In this document: positions 19,113 through 29,503 of the stretch, one piece after another
How positions within the stretch are numbered: position 1 is the stretch's first letter
Layout of the letters: every line of letters begins with the position of its first letter
DNA from: Mycobacterium sp. GA-1285
Lineage (GTDB): Bacteria > Actinomycetota > Actinomycetes > Mycobacteriales > Mycobacteriaceae
Direction of reading: 5' to 3'
Assembly (NCBI RefSeq): GCF_001499905.1
Contig: NZ_LQIS01000014.1
Coordinates: forward strand, 1-64,000
DNA length: 64,000 nucleotides
The notes under the pieces: model-generated
Told to the model about the DNA's origin: nothing
The model's input: only the letters and a program-made list of their open reading frames with translations
Databases searched by the model: none
Program-made: the position numbers and the translations under genes

Positions 19113-19174
19113 GCGAGGGACCGTGTTTGCACGCGACACGCCGCAGAAATTTGGCATTTTGCGGACGCTCGCGG
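19113..19174 (-). repeat. 62-nt palindromic intergenic repeat, copy 1
   Basis: Read on the minus strand, this 62-nt block aligns without gaps to 32155-32216 (50 of 62 positions identical by eye). Shared parts are CCGCGAGCG at one end, GGCGTGTCGCG in the middle and GCAAACACGGTC near the other end. The ends are roughly inverted copies, so the transcript could fold. It fills most of the 79-base gap between mutM and the OsmC gene. Confidence 0.7.
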
Positions 19175-19186
19175 AGAAGAGGAGCC

Positions 19187-19603
19187 ATGACGGAACTGTG
19201 GGTTGAGCGAACGGCAGCGCGGCGCTACACCGGACGCAGCTCGCGTGGCGCGGAGGTGCTCGTCGGCGGCGAGGACGTCGAGGGCGTCTTCACACCGGGC
19301 GAGCTGATGAAGATCGCGCTGGCGGCCTGCAGCGGGATGGCCAGCGACGTGCCCCTGCAGCGGCGCCTCGGCGAGCAGTACCGCACCACGATCCGCGTCA
19401 CCGGCGCCGCCGACCGCGAGCAGGAGCGCTACCCGCTGCTCGAAGAGCGGATGGAACTCGACCTGTCCGGGCTCTCCCACAGCGAGCGGGCGCGGGTTCT
19501 CACGGTGGTCGAGCGGGCGATCGACCAGGTCTGCACCGTCGGCCGCACGCTCAAGTCCGGGACGGAAGTGACGTTTGAGGTAGATGATGCAGGAGTTAGC
19601 TGA
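19187..19603 (+). CDS. OsmC family peroxiredoxin-like protein
   Basis: The 138-residue OsmC/Ohr-type protein has the two redox cysteines in [17 protein letters not shown] and [16 protein letters not shown]. Such proteins reduce organic or lipid hydroperoxides in the cytoplasm. ATG 19187 follows GAGGAG by 4-5 bases; the frame is open upstream, but only through the palindromic repeat. The stop overlaps acyP by 20 bases. M. tuberculosis Rv2923c corresponds. Confidence 0.9.
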   Translation: MTELWVERTAARRYTGRSSRGAEVLVGGEDVEGVFTPGELMKIALAACSGMASDVPLQRRLGEQYRTTIRVTGAADREQERYPLLEERMELDLSGLSHSERARVLTVVERAIDQVCTVGRTLKSGTEVTFEVDDAGVS

Positions 19604-19871
19604 GGTACGCCTGACGGCGTGGGTGCACGGGCACGTACAGGGTGTCGGGTTCCGGTGGTGGACCCGCGCCCGCGCGCTCGAACTGGGGCTGAACGGGTTC
19701 GCGGCGAACAAGCCCGACGGCCGCGTTCAGGTGGTCGCCCAGGGGGCTCGCGAGTCGTGTCAGCGGCTGCTTGACCTGCTACAAAGCGGCGAAACACCGG
19801 GTCGGGTCGACAACGTCGTCGCCGACTTCACAGAACCTCGCGACTCGCTACAAGGGTTCACCGAGCGATAG
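19584..19871 (+). CDS. acyP: Acylphosphatase
   Basis: The 95-residue acylphosphatase has the phosphate-binding loop [10 protein letters not shown] with the catalytic Arg and the catalytic Asn in [19 protein letters not shown]. It hydrolyses carboxyl-phosphate bonds such as acetyl phosphate. It starts at ATG 19584 or 19587, inside the end of the OsmC gene. The C-terminus (SLQGFTER) matches the family. It precedes smc by 26 bases, as in M. tuberculosis (Rv2922A-smc). Confidence 0.93.
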   Translation: MMQELAEVRLTAWVHGHVQGVGFRWWTRARALELGLNGFAANKPDGRVQVVAQGARESCQRLLDLLQSGETPGRVDNVVADFTEPRDSLQGFTER

Positions 19872-19883
19872 CCGCCGCGGCGG

Positions 19884-19889
19884 TAGTGT
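19884..19889 (+). promoter_or_regulatory. -10 element of leaderless smc transcript
   Basis: TAGTGT is followed by 8 bases and GTG 19898. It supports GTG 19898 over the in-frame GTG 19886, which lies inside the -10. Confidence 0.5.
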
Positions 19890-19897
19890 GGCACGTC

Positions 19898-22800
19898 GTG
19901 CACCTCAAGAGTCTGACCCTGAAGGGCTTCAAGTCGTTTGCTTCGCCGACGACTCTGCGCTTCGAGCCAGGCATCACGTGCGTGGTCGGGCCCAACGGTT
20001 CGGGCAAGTCGAACGTCGTCGACGCGCTCACCTGGGTGATGGGTGAGCAGGGCGCCAAGACGTTGCGCGGCGGCAAGATGGAGGACGTCATCTTCGCGGG
20101 CACGTCCTCGCGCCCGCCGCTGGGCCGCGCCGAGGTGACGGTCACGATCGACAACTCCGACAACTCGCTGCCGATCGAGTACTCCGAGGTGTCGATCACC
20201 CGGCGGATGTTCCGCGACGGCGGCAGCGAATACGAGATCAACGGCAGCAGTTGCAGGTTGATGGACGTCCAGGAACTGCTGTCGGACTCCGGCATCGGGC
20301 GCGAGATGCACGTCATCGTCGGGCAGGGCAAGCTCTCCGAGATCCTCGAATCGCGGCCCGAGGACCGGCGCGCCTTCATCGAAGAGGCCGCCGGCGTCCT
20401 CAAACACCGCAAACGCAAGGAGAAGGCGGTCCGCAAGCTCGACGCGATGTCGGCGAACCTGAACCGCCTGACCGACCTGACCACCGAACTGCGCCGCCAG
20501 CTCAAGCCGCTCGGGCGGCAGGCCGAGATGGCGCGGCGCGCCCAGACCATCCAAGCCGATCTGCGCGACGCCCGGCTGCGCCTGGCCGCCGACGACCTGG
20601 TCACCCGCCGCGCCGAGTTCGAGGACACCAATCAGGCCGAGACCACGCTGCGGCGTGAGCACGACGAGATCGCCGCCCGATTGGCGGCTAAGACCGAGGA
20701 GCTGGCCGCCCACGAGGCGGCGGTGGGCAACCTCAGCGAGCGCGCGGATGCCGCCCAGCAGACGTGGTTTTCGCTGTCCGCCCTCGCCGAACGCGTCAGC
20801 GCGACGGTGCGCATCGCCAGCGAGCGCGCACAGCATCTCGATACCGAACCCGAGGCGTCGACCGGACCGGACCCCGACGCGCTGGACGCCCAGGCCGACG
20901 AGGTCGCCGAGCAGGAGCGCCAGCTGCTCGGCGAGCTGACCGAATCACGCGGCAGGCTCGAGGCGGCCCGCGCCGAACTGGCCGACCGCGAGCGCATCGC
21001 CGCCGAGGCCGAACGCGCGCACCTGGCCGCCGCGCGGGCCGAAGCCGACCGCCGCGAAGGCCTGGCCCGGTTGGCGGGCCAGGTGGACACGATGCGCACC
21101 CGAGTGGAATCGATCGACGAGACCGTCGCCCGCCTCACCGGCGCCATCGAGGACGCCGCCGCCCGCGCACAGCAGACCCAGGCTGAGTTCGAAACCGTCC
21201 AGAGCCGCGTCGGCGAACTCGACGCCGGTGAGGTCGGTCTGGACGAACACCACGACCGCACGGTCGCCGCGCTGCGTCTCGCCGACGAACGCGTCGCCGA
21301 ATTGCAGGCCGCCGAACGCGGCGCCGAACGTCAGGTCGCCTCGCTGCGTGCGCGCATCGAAGCCCTCTCGGTCGGTCTCGACCGCAGGGACGGTGCCGCC
21401 TGGCTGCAGAAGAACCGCGGTGGCGCAGGGCTTCTCGGTTCGATCGCCAACCTGTTGAAGGTGCGCGACGGCTACGAAGTGGCCGTCGCGGCGGTGCTCG
21501 GTGCCGCGGCCGACGCGGTGGCCGCCGACAGCCCAGATGCGGCCCGCGCAGCGGTCGCGGCGCTCAAGGAGTCCGACGGGGGCCGGGCGGCGATCGTGCT
21601 CAGCGACTGGCCCAATCACCAAGTGCCACAGCCGCACTCGTTACCGGACGGGGCGGTGCGCGCGGCGGATATGGTCGAGGCGCCGCCGCGGCTGCAGGGC
21701 GCCGTGGCGGCCATGCTCTCCGACGTCGTGGTGGTCGCGGACTTGGCCGCGGCGCTGGATGCGGTCGCTTCGCATCCGACGCTGCGGGCGGTCACCACCG
21801 ACGGCGATCTCGTGGGCCCGGGCTGGGTCAGCGGTGGGTCCGATCGCAAACCCAGCACGCTCGAGATCGCGTCGGAAGTCGAGAAGGCCCGCGCCGAGCT
21901 CACCGAAGCCGAAAGGCAGGTCGGCGAGCTGTCGGCGGCGCTGGCCGGTGCGCTCGCCGAACAAGCCAGCCGTCAGGACGCCGCGGAGCAGGCGCTTGCC
22001 GCGCTCAACGAATCCGACGCGGCGATCTCGGCGATCTACGAACAGTTGGGGCGACTCGGACAGGACGCCCGTTCGGCCGACGACGAATGGCAGCGGCTGA
22101 TCCAGCAGCGAAATGAGCTGGAAGCGAATCGATCCCGCACCGTCGACGGGCTCACCGAGCTCGAGCAGAGACTGCACAACGCACAGCAGGAGCCGACTTT
22201 CGAAGCCGAGCCTGTCAACCGGCAGGAGACCACGGCAGCGGCAGAGGCCGCCCGCGGTGCCGAGGTGGAGGCCCGGTTGGCGGTGCGCACCGCAGAAGAA
22301 CGTGCGAATGCCGTTCGCGGCAAGTCCGATTCGCTTCGCCGGGCCGCCGCGGCCGAACGTGAGGCAAGACTGCGCGCCATGCGTGCCCGTGAGGCGCGCC
22401 GGCATGCGGCCGCCGTGGCCGCCGCCGTCGCGGAATCGGGTCGCGCTGTCGCGCAACGGCTGAGCGCCGTCGTCGCGGTGGCCTCACGCGCTCGCGACGA
22501 GGTTGCCGCCGAACGGCAGCACCGGGCCGCCGCGCTGGCCAGGACACGTGACGAGGTCAACGAGCTCACGGCGAGAATGAACGGGCTGACCGAGGCGCTG
22601 CACAAGGACGAGGTCGCCAAGGCGCAGGCCGCGCTGCGGATCGAGCAACTCGAGGAGCACATCCTGGAGCAGTTCGGCATGGCGACCGCCGACCTGATCG
22701 CCGAGTACGGGCCCGATGTGCCGCTGCCGCCGACAGAGTTGGAGATGGCCGAGTTCGAGCAGGCGCGCGAGCGCGGCGAGCAGGTCACCGCGCCTGCCCC

Positions 22801-23485
22801 GATGCCGTTCGACCGGGCGACGCAGGAACGGCGCGCGAAGAAGGCCGAGCGGGAGCTCAATGAATTGGGCCGGGTCAATCCGCTGGCGCTCGAGGAGTTC
22901 GCCGCGCTCGAGGAGCGGTACAACTTCCTGTCCACTCAACTGGAGGATGTCAAGGGCGCGCGTAAGGACCTCCTCGATGTGATCGAGGACGTGGACGCAC
23001 GCATTCTGCAGGTGTTCACCGAAGCGTACGCCGACGTGGAACGTGAGTTCCGACAGGTGTTTTCGACGCTGTTCCCCGGCGGTGAAGGACGGCTGCTGCT
23101 GACCGATCCCAACGACATGCTGACCACCGGTATCGAGGTGGAGGCGCGTCCGCCCGGCAAGAAGATCAAGCGGTTGTCGCTGCTGTCCGGCGGTGAGAAG
23201 TCGTTGACGGCGGTCGCGATGCTCGTCGCGATCTTCCGCGCGAGGCCGTCGCCGTTCTATGTGATGGACGAGGTCGAGGCGGCGCTCGACGACGTGAACC
23301 TGCGCCGACTGATCAGTCTGTTCGAGCAGTTGCGTGAGCGTTCCCAGCTGATCGTGATCACCCACCAGAAGCCGACGATGGAGGTCGCCGACGCCCTGTA
23401 CGGCGTCACCATGCGCGACGACGGCATCACCGCGGTCATCAGCCAGCGCATGCGCGGGCAGCAATTGGTCGGCGCGGCCACCTAG
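19898..23485 (+). CDS. smc: Chromosome partition protein SMC
   Basis: The 1195-residue SMC ATPase organises and segregates the chromosome with ScpA/ScpB. The N-terminal Walker A is [14 protein letters not shown], and long coiled coils (about 165-480 and 650-1000) flank a hinge (about 500-640, starting near [12 protein letters not shown]). The C-terminal signature is [17 protein letters not shown] with Walker [17 protein letters not shown] 19898 gives the family start [13 protein letters not shown]; an in-frame GTG 12 bases upstream is less likely given the TAGTGT -10. Confidence 0.97.
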   Translation: MHLKSLTLKGFKSFASPTTLRFEPGITCVVGPNGSGKSNVVDALTWVMGEQGAKTLRGGKMEDVIFAGTSSRPPLGRAEVTVTIDNSDNSLPIEYSEVSITRRMFRDGGSEYEINGSSCRLMDVQELLSDSGIGREMHVIVGQGKLSEILESRPEDRRAFIEEAAGVLKHRKRKEKAVRKLDAMSANLNRLTDLTTELRRQLKPLGRQAEMARRAQTIQADLRDARLRLAADDLVTRRAEFEDTNQAETTLRREHDEIAARLAAKTEELAAHEAAVGNLSERADAAQQTWFSLSALAERVSATVRIASERAQHLDTEPEASTGPDPDALDAQADEVAEQERQLLGELTESRGRLEAARAELADRERIAAEAERAHLAAARAEADRREGLARLAGQVDTMRTRVESIDETVARLTGAIEDAAARAQQTQAEFETVQSRVGELDAGEVGLDEHHDRTVAALRLADERVAELQAAERGAERQVASLRARIEALSVGLDRRDGAAWLQKNRGGAGLLGSIANLLKVRDGYEVAVAAVLGAAADAVAADSPDAARAAVAALKESDGGRAAIVLSDWPNHQVPQPHSLPDGAVRAADMVEAPPRLQGAVAAMLSDVVVVADLAAALDAVASHPTLRAVTTDGDLVGPGWVSGGSDRKPSTLEIASEVEKARAELTEAERQVGELSAALAGALAEQASRQDAAEQALAALNESDAAISAIYEQLGRLGQDARSADDEWQRLIQQRNELEANRSRTVDGLTELEQRLHNAQQEPTFEAEPVNRQETTAAAEAARGAEVEARLAVRTAEERANAVRGKSDSLRRAAAAEREARLRAMRAREARRHAAAVAAAVAESGRAVAQRLSAVVAVASRARDEVAAERQHRAAALARTRDEVNELTARMNGLTEALHKDEVAKAQAALRIEQLEEHILEQFGMATADLIAEYGPDVPLPPTELEMAEFEQARERGEQVTAPAPMPFDRATQERRAKKAERELNELGRVNPLALEEFAALEERYNFLSTQLEDVKGARKDLLDVIEDVDARILQVFTEAYADVEREFRQVFSTLFPGGEGRLLLTDPNDMLTTGIEVEARPPGKKIKRLSLLSGGEKSLTAVAMLVAIFRARPSPFYVMDEVEAALDDVNLRRLISLFEQLRERSQLIVITHQKPTMEVADALYGVTMRDDGITAVISQRMRGQQLVGAAT

Positions 23486-23493
23486 GTTTCCGC

Positions 23494-23542
23494 GATTTGT
23501 GCACATTTCGGAGCGCTGAGCGCAACACGCGGTGCACAAATC
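23494..23542. repeat. Perfect 11-bp inverted repeat between smc and ftsY
   Basis: GATTTGTGCAC (23494-23504) and GTGCACAAATC (23532-23542) are perfect reverse complements separated by 27 bases. It begins 9 bases after the smc stop and lies upstream of the ftsY promoter. It could be a transcription-end hairpin or a small dispersed palindrome. It has no T-run. Confidence 0.65.
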
Positions 23543-23585
23543 TTGGCCCGAGGGGGCGCGGAGGCGTCGCCGGGACTCACCTTGA

Positions 23586-23591
23586 GACAAT
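23586..23591 (+). promoter_or_regulatory. -10 element of leaderless ftsY transcript
   Basis: GACAAT followed by 6 bases and GTG 23598; no Shine-Dalgarno is present. Confidence 0.4.
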
Positions 23592-23597
23592 GGCGCC

Positions 23598-24941
23598 GTG
23601 ACTGATGTCGGCTCGATGGGGTTGTGGATCGCGATCGCGGTCATCGCCGTTTTGCTGGTCGCCGCGCTCGTCGTCGGGCTGGTCCGGTATCGGCGCCGAC
23701 GCATCCGGTTGTCCTCGACGGATACGGCCACGCCGATCGATCGTTCCGGCGGCTATACCGCCTCCTCAGGTATCACGTTCTCGCAATCTGCGCCCGCCGC
23801 GCCCGCGGAGCGGATCGACACCACCGGCCTGCCCGCTGTAGGCGACGACGCCACGATTCCGCGCGACGCACCGAAGCGCCCGATCGCCGATGTGCAACTA
23901 CCCGAGCCTCCGGTCGAGGAGCGCCCGGCGCCCGCGCCTGAACCCGCTGAGCCGGCGCCCGCTGAGGCGGCCCCCGCCGAGCCGGCGCCCGCACCTGCCG
24001 AGCCGGCCCTTGACGAGATCGCGCCCACCGAAGGACGACTCGAGCGGCTGCGCGGCAGGCTCGCCAAGTCGCAGAACACTCTCGGACGCAGCATGTTGGG
24101 GCTGCTCGGCGGCGGCGACCTGGACGACGAGTCGTGGGAGGAAGTCGAAGACACGCTGCTGATCGCCGATCTCGGGCCGGTCGCGACGGAGTCAGTGGTC
24201 GCCGCGCTGCGCTCGCGGATGGCCAGTAGTCGGGTGCGGACCGAGGCTGACGCCCGCGCCGTGCTGCGCGAAGTCCTCATCGACGAACTGCGCCCCGACC
24301 TCGACCGCTCGATCAAGGCTCTGCCGCACGCCGACAAGCCCTCTGTGCTGCTGGTCGTGGGTGTGAACGGCACCGGGAAGACGACCACGGTCGGCAAGTT
24401 GGCGCGCGTACTGGTCGCCGACGGCCGCCGCGTCGTTCTCGGGGCCGCCGACACATTCCGCGCCGCCGCGGCCGATCAGTTGCAGTCCTGGGCATCGCGG
24501 GTGGGCGCGCAGGTGGTGCGGGGTGCGGAGGGCGCCGACCCCGCCTCGGTCGCCTTCGACGCCGTCGACAAGGGCATCGAGGATGGCGCTGACGTCATCG
24601 TCATCGACACCGCCGGTCGCCTGCACACGAAGACGGGACTGATGGACGAGTTGGGCAAGGTCAAGCGCGTCGTCAGTCGCCGGGCCGAGGTCGACGAGGT
24701 GTTGCTGGTGCTCGACGCCACGATCGGCCAGAACGGCCTGCCGCAAGCCAAGGTCTTCGCCGAGGTCGTCGACATCACCGGCGTGGTGCTGACGAAACTC
24801 GACGGAACGGCCAAGGGCGGAATCGTCTTCCGTGTGCAGCAGGAATTGGGCGTTCCGGTCAAGCTGGTCGGGCTCGGCGAGGGTGCCGACGATCTCGCGC
24901 CATTCGAGCCAGCGGCGTTCGTCGACGCGTTGCTCGGTTAG
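23598..24941 (+). CDS. ftsY: Signal recognition particle receptor FtsY
   Basis: The 447-residue SRP receptor GTPase brings ribosome-nascent-chain/Ffh complexes to the membrane. An N-terminal membrane helix (LWIAIAVIAVLLVAALVVGL, about 10-29) is typical of actinobacterial FtsY. An acidic Pro/Ala/Glu linker (about 70-140, many PAEPAPA units) leads to the NG domain, with Walker A GVNGTGKTTTVGKLA, DTAGRLHTK, and TKLDGTAKGG. The partner Ffh is encoded at 29504. Confidence 0.97.
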   Translation: MTDVGSMGLWIAIAVIAVLLVAALVVGLVRYRRRRIRLSSTDTATPIDRSGGYTASSGITFSQSAPAAPAERIDTTGLPAVGDDATIPRDAPKRPIADVQLPEPPVEERPAPAPEPAEPAPAEAAPAEPAPAPAEPALDEIAPTEGRLERLRGRLAKSQNTLGRSMLGLLGGGDLDDESWEEVEDTLLIADLGPVATESVVAALRSRMASSRVRTEADARAVLREVLIDELRPDLDRSIKALPHADKPSVLLVVGVNGTGKTTTVGKLARVLVADGRRVVLGAADTFRAAAADQLQSWASRVGAQVVRGAEGADPASVAFDAVDKGIEDGADVIVIDTAGRLHTKTGLMDELGKVKRVVSRRAEVDEVLLVLDATIGQNGLPQAKVFAEVVDITGVVLTKLDGTAKGGIVFRVQQELGVPVKLVGLGEGADDLAPFEPAAFVDALLG

Positions 24942-24956
24942 TCGCTGGTGACACGG

Positions 24957-25015
24957 GAAACACGAGCGTAACGCTCCGGGCGTGTCCGTTCACTTGGTGG
25001 AAACGGAACAGAATC
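24957..25015 (+). promoter_or_regulatory. Candidate GlnR boxes upstream of amtB
   Basis: GAAAC-n6-GTAAC at 24957-24972 fits the actinobacterial GlnR half-site pattern (GnAAC-n6-GTnAC). A weaker GAAAC-n6-GAATC lies at 25000-25015, 43 bases on, about four helical turns. Both lie 78-136 bases before the amtB start. GlnR is the known nitrogen-limitation activator of amtB-glnK-glnD in mycobacteria. Confidence 0.45.
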
Positions 25016-25092
25016 ACCGGTGAAACGCGAGCCGAAGAGTCTCTTCGGGAGGCCGATCCGATCGGCGCACTTCCCAAGGAGGTTCACACAAA

Positions 25093-26457
25093 GTGGTTTC
25101 AGCCTTACCCCTTGCTCTACCCGATGATGCGTTCGCGCCGTTCGGCCCAGACGGGTTGAGCTCCGGCGACACCGCATGGGTGCTCACCGCCGCGGCGTTG
25201 GTTCTGTTCATGACGCCCGGTCTGGCGTTCTTCTACGGTGGGTTGTCGCGCCAGAAGTCGGTTCTGAACATGATGATGATGTCGTTCGGAACCCTCGGCG
25301 TGGTCAGCGTCGTCTATGTGCTGTGGGGCTACTCGATGTCGTTCGCGTCGGCGCACACCGGCAACAGCGACTTCGCGGGCATCTTCGACAACCCGTTCGC
25401 GTTGTTCGGGCTGAGCCCACTTCTGGAGACCCTGGAAGTGGACGGCAACACCCTCTACGTACTGGGTGGATTCGGCACTGTTCCCGCGATCGTCTGGGCG
25501 GGATTCCAGTTGACCTTCGCCGTCATCACCGTCGCCCTGATCAGTGGCGCTGTGGCCGAGCGGATGAAGTTCGGCACCTGGCTGGTGTTCGGTGCGATCT
25601 GGGTGACGCTGGTGTATTTCCCACTGGCACATATGGTTTGGGGTGGTGGTTTGTTGTCCGGTGCCGAGAACGGCATCGCGGCGAAGCTGTTCGGCGTCAG
25701 TGAGGAAGGCACCGCGAACGTCTCGCCGATCGACTTCGCCGGTGGCACCGTCGTTCACATCAACGCGGGCATGGCCGCACTGGTGCTCGCGGTCTTGCTG
25801 GGCAAGCGGACCGGTTTCGGCAAGATCGCCTATCGGCCGCACAACATTCCGTTCGTGATGCTGGGCGCAGCCATCCTGTGGTTCGGCTGGTTCGGCTTCA
25901 ACGTCGGATCGGAAGGCGCGGCCGACATGCTTGCCGGCCAGGTCTGGGTCAACACCACTGCAGCGACCGCTGCGGCGATGCTGGGCTGGTTGTTGGTGGA
26001 GCGCCTCCGGGACGGTCACGCGACCAGTGTCGGCGCCGCCTCCGGCGTCGTTGCGGGCCTCGTCGCGATCACCCCGGCCTGCGGTTCGCTGTCGCCGATC
26101 GGGTCGTTGATCCTTGGCGTCATCGCTGGTGCGCTGTCGGCCCTGGCGGTCGGACTGAAGTACAAGTTCGGCTACGACGATTCGCTCGACGTGGTCGGGG
26201 TGCACCTGGTTGCGGGCCTGTGGGGCACGGTCGGCATCGGCTTCCTGGCGATGGAGACGGGCCTGTTCTACGGCGGTGGTTTCCAGCAGCTCGTCGTGCA
26301 GGTGGTCATCGCGCTGGCGGCGGTTGTCTTCACTGGCATCATGACCGCGATCATTGCCTTTATCGTTAAGCCGTTGGGCTGGCGCGTTACCGCGGAGGAC
26401 GAGGACACCGGCATTGATGCAACCGAACATGCTGAAACCGCTTACGAGCTCGTCTGA
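25093..26457 (+). CDS. amtB: Ammonium transporter
   Basis: The 454-residue Amt/Rh channel has about eleven membrane helices and conducts ammonium under nitrogen limitation. Family signatures are FFYGGLSRQKSVLNMMMMSF and the pore histidines in GGTVVHINAG and VVGVHLVAG. A strong AAGGAGG lies 10-16 bases before GTG 25093. The 151-base region before it holds candidate GlnR boxes. glnK follows after 33 bases, so channel and regulator are made together. Confidence 0.96.
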   Translation: MVSALPLALPDDAFAPFGPDGLSSGDTAWVLTAAALVLFMTPGLAFFYGGLSRQKSVLNMMMMSFGTLGVVSVVYVLWGYSMSFASAHTGNSDFAGIFDNPFALFGLSPLLETLEVDGNTLYVLGGFGTVPAIVWAGFQLTFAVITVALISGAVAERMKFGTWLVFGAIWVTLVYFPLAHMVWGGGLLSGAENGIAAKLFGVSEEGTANVSPIDFAGGTVVHINAGMAALVLAVLLGKRTGFGKIAYRPHNIPFVMLGAAILWFGWFGFNVGSEGAADMLAGQVWVNTTAATAAAMLGWLLVERLRDGHATSVGAASGVVAGLVAITPACGSLSPIGSLILGVIAGALSALAVGLKYKFGYDDSLDVVGVHLVAGLWGTVGIGFLAMETGLFYGGGFQQLVVQVVIALAAVVFTGIMTAIIAFIVKPLGWRVTAEDEDTGIDATEHAETAYELV

Positions 26458-26490
26458 TCGGCCACAATTTCCTCGGAAGGGATTCACTAA

Positions 26491-26829
<339 letters not shown>

Positions 26830-26902
26830 GGCCCTTGCAGAACTGAGTTCGTCTCCGTCCGATCACAGACCGTGAGCAGTTTTGCAGGGGGACCAGGACG
26901 AG

Positions 26903-29434
26903 ATGAGTGAAATGACACCCGAATCCGCCGACGAGCGCTCGCGCGGGGGGGTACGACGCGCCCGAAGGGCAGGGGGAGAGCAGACGACCGCCGCCGGCAC
27001 CCCTCGATGGGTGGCGCCGGCGGCCGGTTCGTCTCGACCGGCGACGGACCTCTGCGCCGCGATCAAGCAACTTCTGACAGACGGTGCCCGCCAATTGGAT
27101 TCGGCCGCACTGCGACGTGCATTGCAAGATCTGCACGAGTTCTGGCTGACCACCAAGGCCACCGAGATCGGTATCACGCCCACCAGCGGCTTCGCCATCG
27201 TCGCGACCGGCGGCCTCGGCCGGGGCGAGTTCGTACCGCACTCCGACCTCGATCTGACGCTGTTGCACGACAACATGCCGCACGACGTGGTCGGCCAGGT
27301 GGCGGAGTTGTTGTGGTACCCGTTGTGGGACGCCAACATTCGGATCGACCACAGCGTGCGGACGGTTCCCGAGGCATTGAAGGTCGCCGGGGAGGACATC
27401 TCGGCGGGGTTGGCGATGCTGGAAGCGCGCCACATCGCCGGTGACGCGGACCTGTCGACGCTGCTGATCGGAGGAGCCCGACGGCAATGGCGCACCGGAA
27501 TCGCTTCTCGCTTCGATGAACTCGTCGAGCACACCCGGGCGCGGTGGCAGCGCAGCGGGGAGATCGCGCACCGTGCCGAACCCGATCTCAAATGTGGTCG
27601 CGGTGGTCTGCGTGACGTGCAACTGCTCAACGCCCTGGCGATCGCGCAACTGGCCGACGTGTATCCCAACCGCACCCTGGCATCCCCGCTCGGGTCATTG
27701 GGGCAGGCCCACCTGGCGCTGCTCAACGTACGGACCGAACTGCACAGGGTGGCCGGCCGCGGCCGCGACCTGCTGCTGGCCCAGCACGCCGACGAGATCG
27801 GCGCGGCTCTGCACATCGGCGACCGCTTCGACCTGGCCCGCATGCTGTCCGACGCCGCACGCACCATCAGCTTCTACGTCGACGCGGGCATCCGCACGGC
27901 AGGCAACGCGCTGCCCCGTCGTGGATTCGCAGCGCTGCGCCGTCCGCCTCGCCGCCCCCTCGACGAGGGTGTCGTCGAGTTCGCCGGCGAGGTGATCCTC
28001 GCCCGCGACGCGCGTCCCGAGCGCGATCCCGGCCTGATACTGCGGGTGGCTGCCGCGTCGGCGACCACCGGACTGCCGATGGCGGCCTCCACACTGTCTC
28101 GCCTCGCCGAGGCGGCCCCCGAACTCCGTACCCCTTGGCCGCGCCAGGCGCTCAAGGATCTGCTCGTGATGCTCGCCGCGGGACCTGCGGCCGTGGCCAC
28201 GATCGAGGCGCTGGACCGCACCGGCCTGTGGGGGCGCCTGTTCCCCGAGTGGGGTGCGGTTCGCGACCTCCCTCCCCGCGATGTGGTGCACATCTGGACC
28301 GTCGACCGCCATCTTGTCGAAACAGTTTCGCAGGCAAGCGCTTTCACTACTCGGGTAGCTCGCCCTGACCTTCTGATACTGGGCGCGCTGTGCCACGACA
28401 TCGGCAAGGGACGCGGCGGTGATCACAGTGTCATCGGTGCGGAGCTGGCCACCCAGATCGGCACCCGGCTGGGGCTGTGGCCGTCGGATGTCGAAATCCT
28501 GTCCAAGCTCGTCCGCCACCACCTCCTGCTGCCGCACACCGCGACACGCCGAGACCTACAGGATCCCAACACGATTGCGTCGGTGGTCGACGCCCTCGAC
28601 GGCGACCCCGTCGTGCTGGAGTTGCTTCACGTGCTCGCCGAAGCCGACTCGCTGGCGACCGGTCCCGGCGTCTGGGGGGACTGGAAGGCCTCGCTCATCG
28701 GCGATCTCGCGCGCCGCTGCCGGATGGTGATGGCCGGAGAGCGGTTACCACAGCCGGATCCCATTGATCCGCGGTACCTTTCGCTCGCGACGGAAGTCGG
28801 TGTACATCTGGAGCTGTCAGCGGGGGACAGCCCGCACATCTACAACGTGACGATCATCGCGCCCGACCGGCGGGGCCTGCTGTCGAAGGCGGCCGGCGTG
28901 CTCGCGCTGAACTCGTTGCGGGTGCACTCGGCTTCGGTGAACGGTCACGAAGGCTCGGCGATCAACACGTTCGTCGTCTCGCCGCATTTCGGCTCTCCAC
29001 CGGCGGCCGAGGTGCTGCGCCAGCAATTCATCCTCGCGCTCGACGGTGAACTGGACGTGCAGGAGGCACTGGATCGCCGCGAACGCGAGGCAGCGCAGCA
29101 CGGGACGTCGCGCGCAGGCGAGGTACCAGCGGCCGTGCCCATCAACCACGTCACGGCCCCGCCGCGCATCCTCTGGTCCGAGGGTGCCCGATCGGGCGAA
29201 CTGATCGTGCAGATCCGCAGCACCGACCGCGCAGGCCTGCTGGCCAGGCTGACCGCCGTGTTCGAGCGCGACGGCATCGACATCGCGTGGGCGAAGGTGA
29301 CCACGATGGGCTCCTCGGTGGTCGACCTGTTCGGCATCACCGCCGACCAGGGCGTGCGTGACGAGGTCGAACGCGACCTGTACGCGGTGCTGCCCGCGCC
29401 GCCGCCCCGCAAACCGGTGCCCGAAGCGAGCTGA
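26903..29434 (+). CDS. glnD: PII adenylyl/uridylyltransferase GlnD
   Basis: The 843-residue nitrogen sensor has an N-terminal nucleotidyltransferase domain (about 60-270) with [17 protein letters not shown] (GG and DxD metal site). A central HD domain has [17 protein letters not shown], and two C-terminal ACT domains (about 635-700 and 750-825) bind glutamine. It modifies and demodifies GlnK. ATG 26903 was chosen; an in-frame TTG 21 bases upstream is possible. The N-terminal 45 residues are Arg/Glu-rich and variable. Confidence 0.95.
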   Translation: MSEMTPESADERSRGGVRRARRAGGEQTTAAGTPRWVAPAAGSSRPATDLCAAIKQLLTDGARQLDSAALRRALQDLHEFWLTTKATEIGITPTSGFAIVATGGLGRGEFVPHSDLDLTLLHDNMPHDVVGQVAELLWYPLWDANIRIDHSVRTVPEALKVAGEDISAGLAMLEARHIAGDADLSTLLIGGARRQWRTGIASRFDELVEHTRARWQRSGEIAHRAEPDLKCGRGGLRDVQLLNALAIAQLADVYPNRTLASPLGSLGQAHLALLNVRTELHRVAGRGRDLLLAQHADEIGAALHIGDRFDLARMLSDAARTISFYVDAGIRTAGNALPRRGFAALRRPPRRPLDEGVVEFAGEVILARDARPERDPGLILRVAAASATTGLPMAASTLSRLAEAAPELRTPWPRQALKDLLVMLAAGPAAVATIEALDRTGLWGRLFPEWGAVRDLPPRDVVHIWTVDRHLVETVSQASAFTTRVARPDLLILGALCHDIGKGRGGDHSVIGAELATQIGTRLGLWPSDVEILSKLVRHHLLLPHTATRRDLQDPNTIASVVDALDGDPVVLELLHVLAEADSLATGPGVWGDWKASLIGDLARRCRMVMAGERLPQPDPIDPRYLSLATEVGVHLELSAGDSPHIYNVTIIAPDRRGLLSKAAGVLALNSLRVHSASVNGHEGSAINTFVVSPHFGSPPAAEVLRQQFILALDGELDVQEALDRREREAAQHGTSRAGEVPAAVPINHVTAPPRILWSEGARSGELIVQIRSTDRAGLLARLTAVFERDGIDIAWAKVTTMGSSVVDLFGITADQGVRDEVERDLYAVLPAPPPRKPVPEAS

Positions 29435-29490
29435 TCACGCCCGTTTCCGCCGCGCACGCCCTGCTCGGGCGGCCTGCCCTCGGCTCCCAT

Positions 29491-29496
29491 TAGGCT
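29491..29496 (+). promoter_or_regulatory. -10 element of leaderless ffh transcript
   Basis: TAGGCT is followed by 7 bases and GTG 29504. Confidence 0.45.
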
Positions 29497-29503
29497 GGAC
29501 GTC

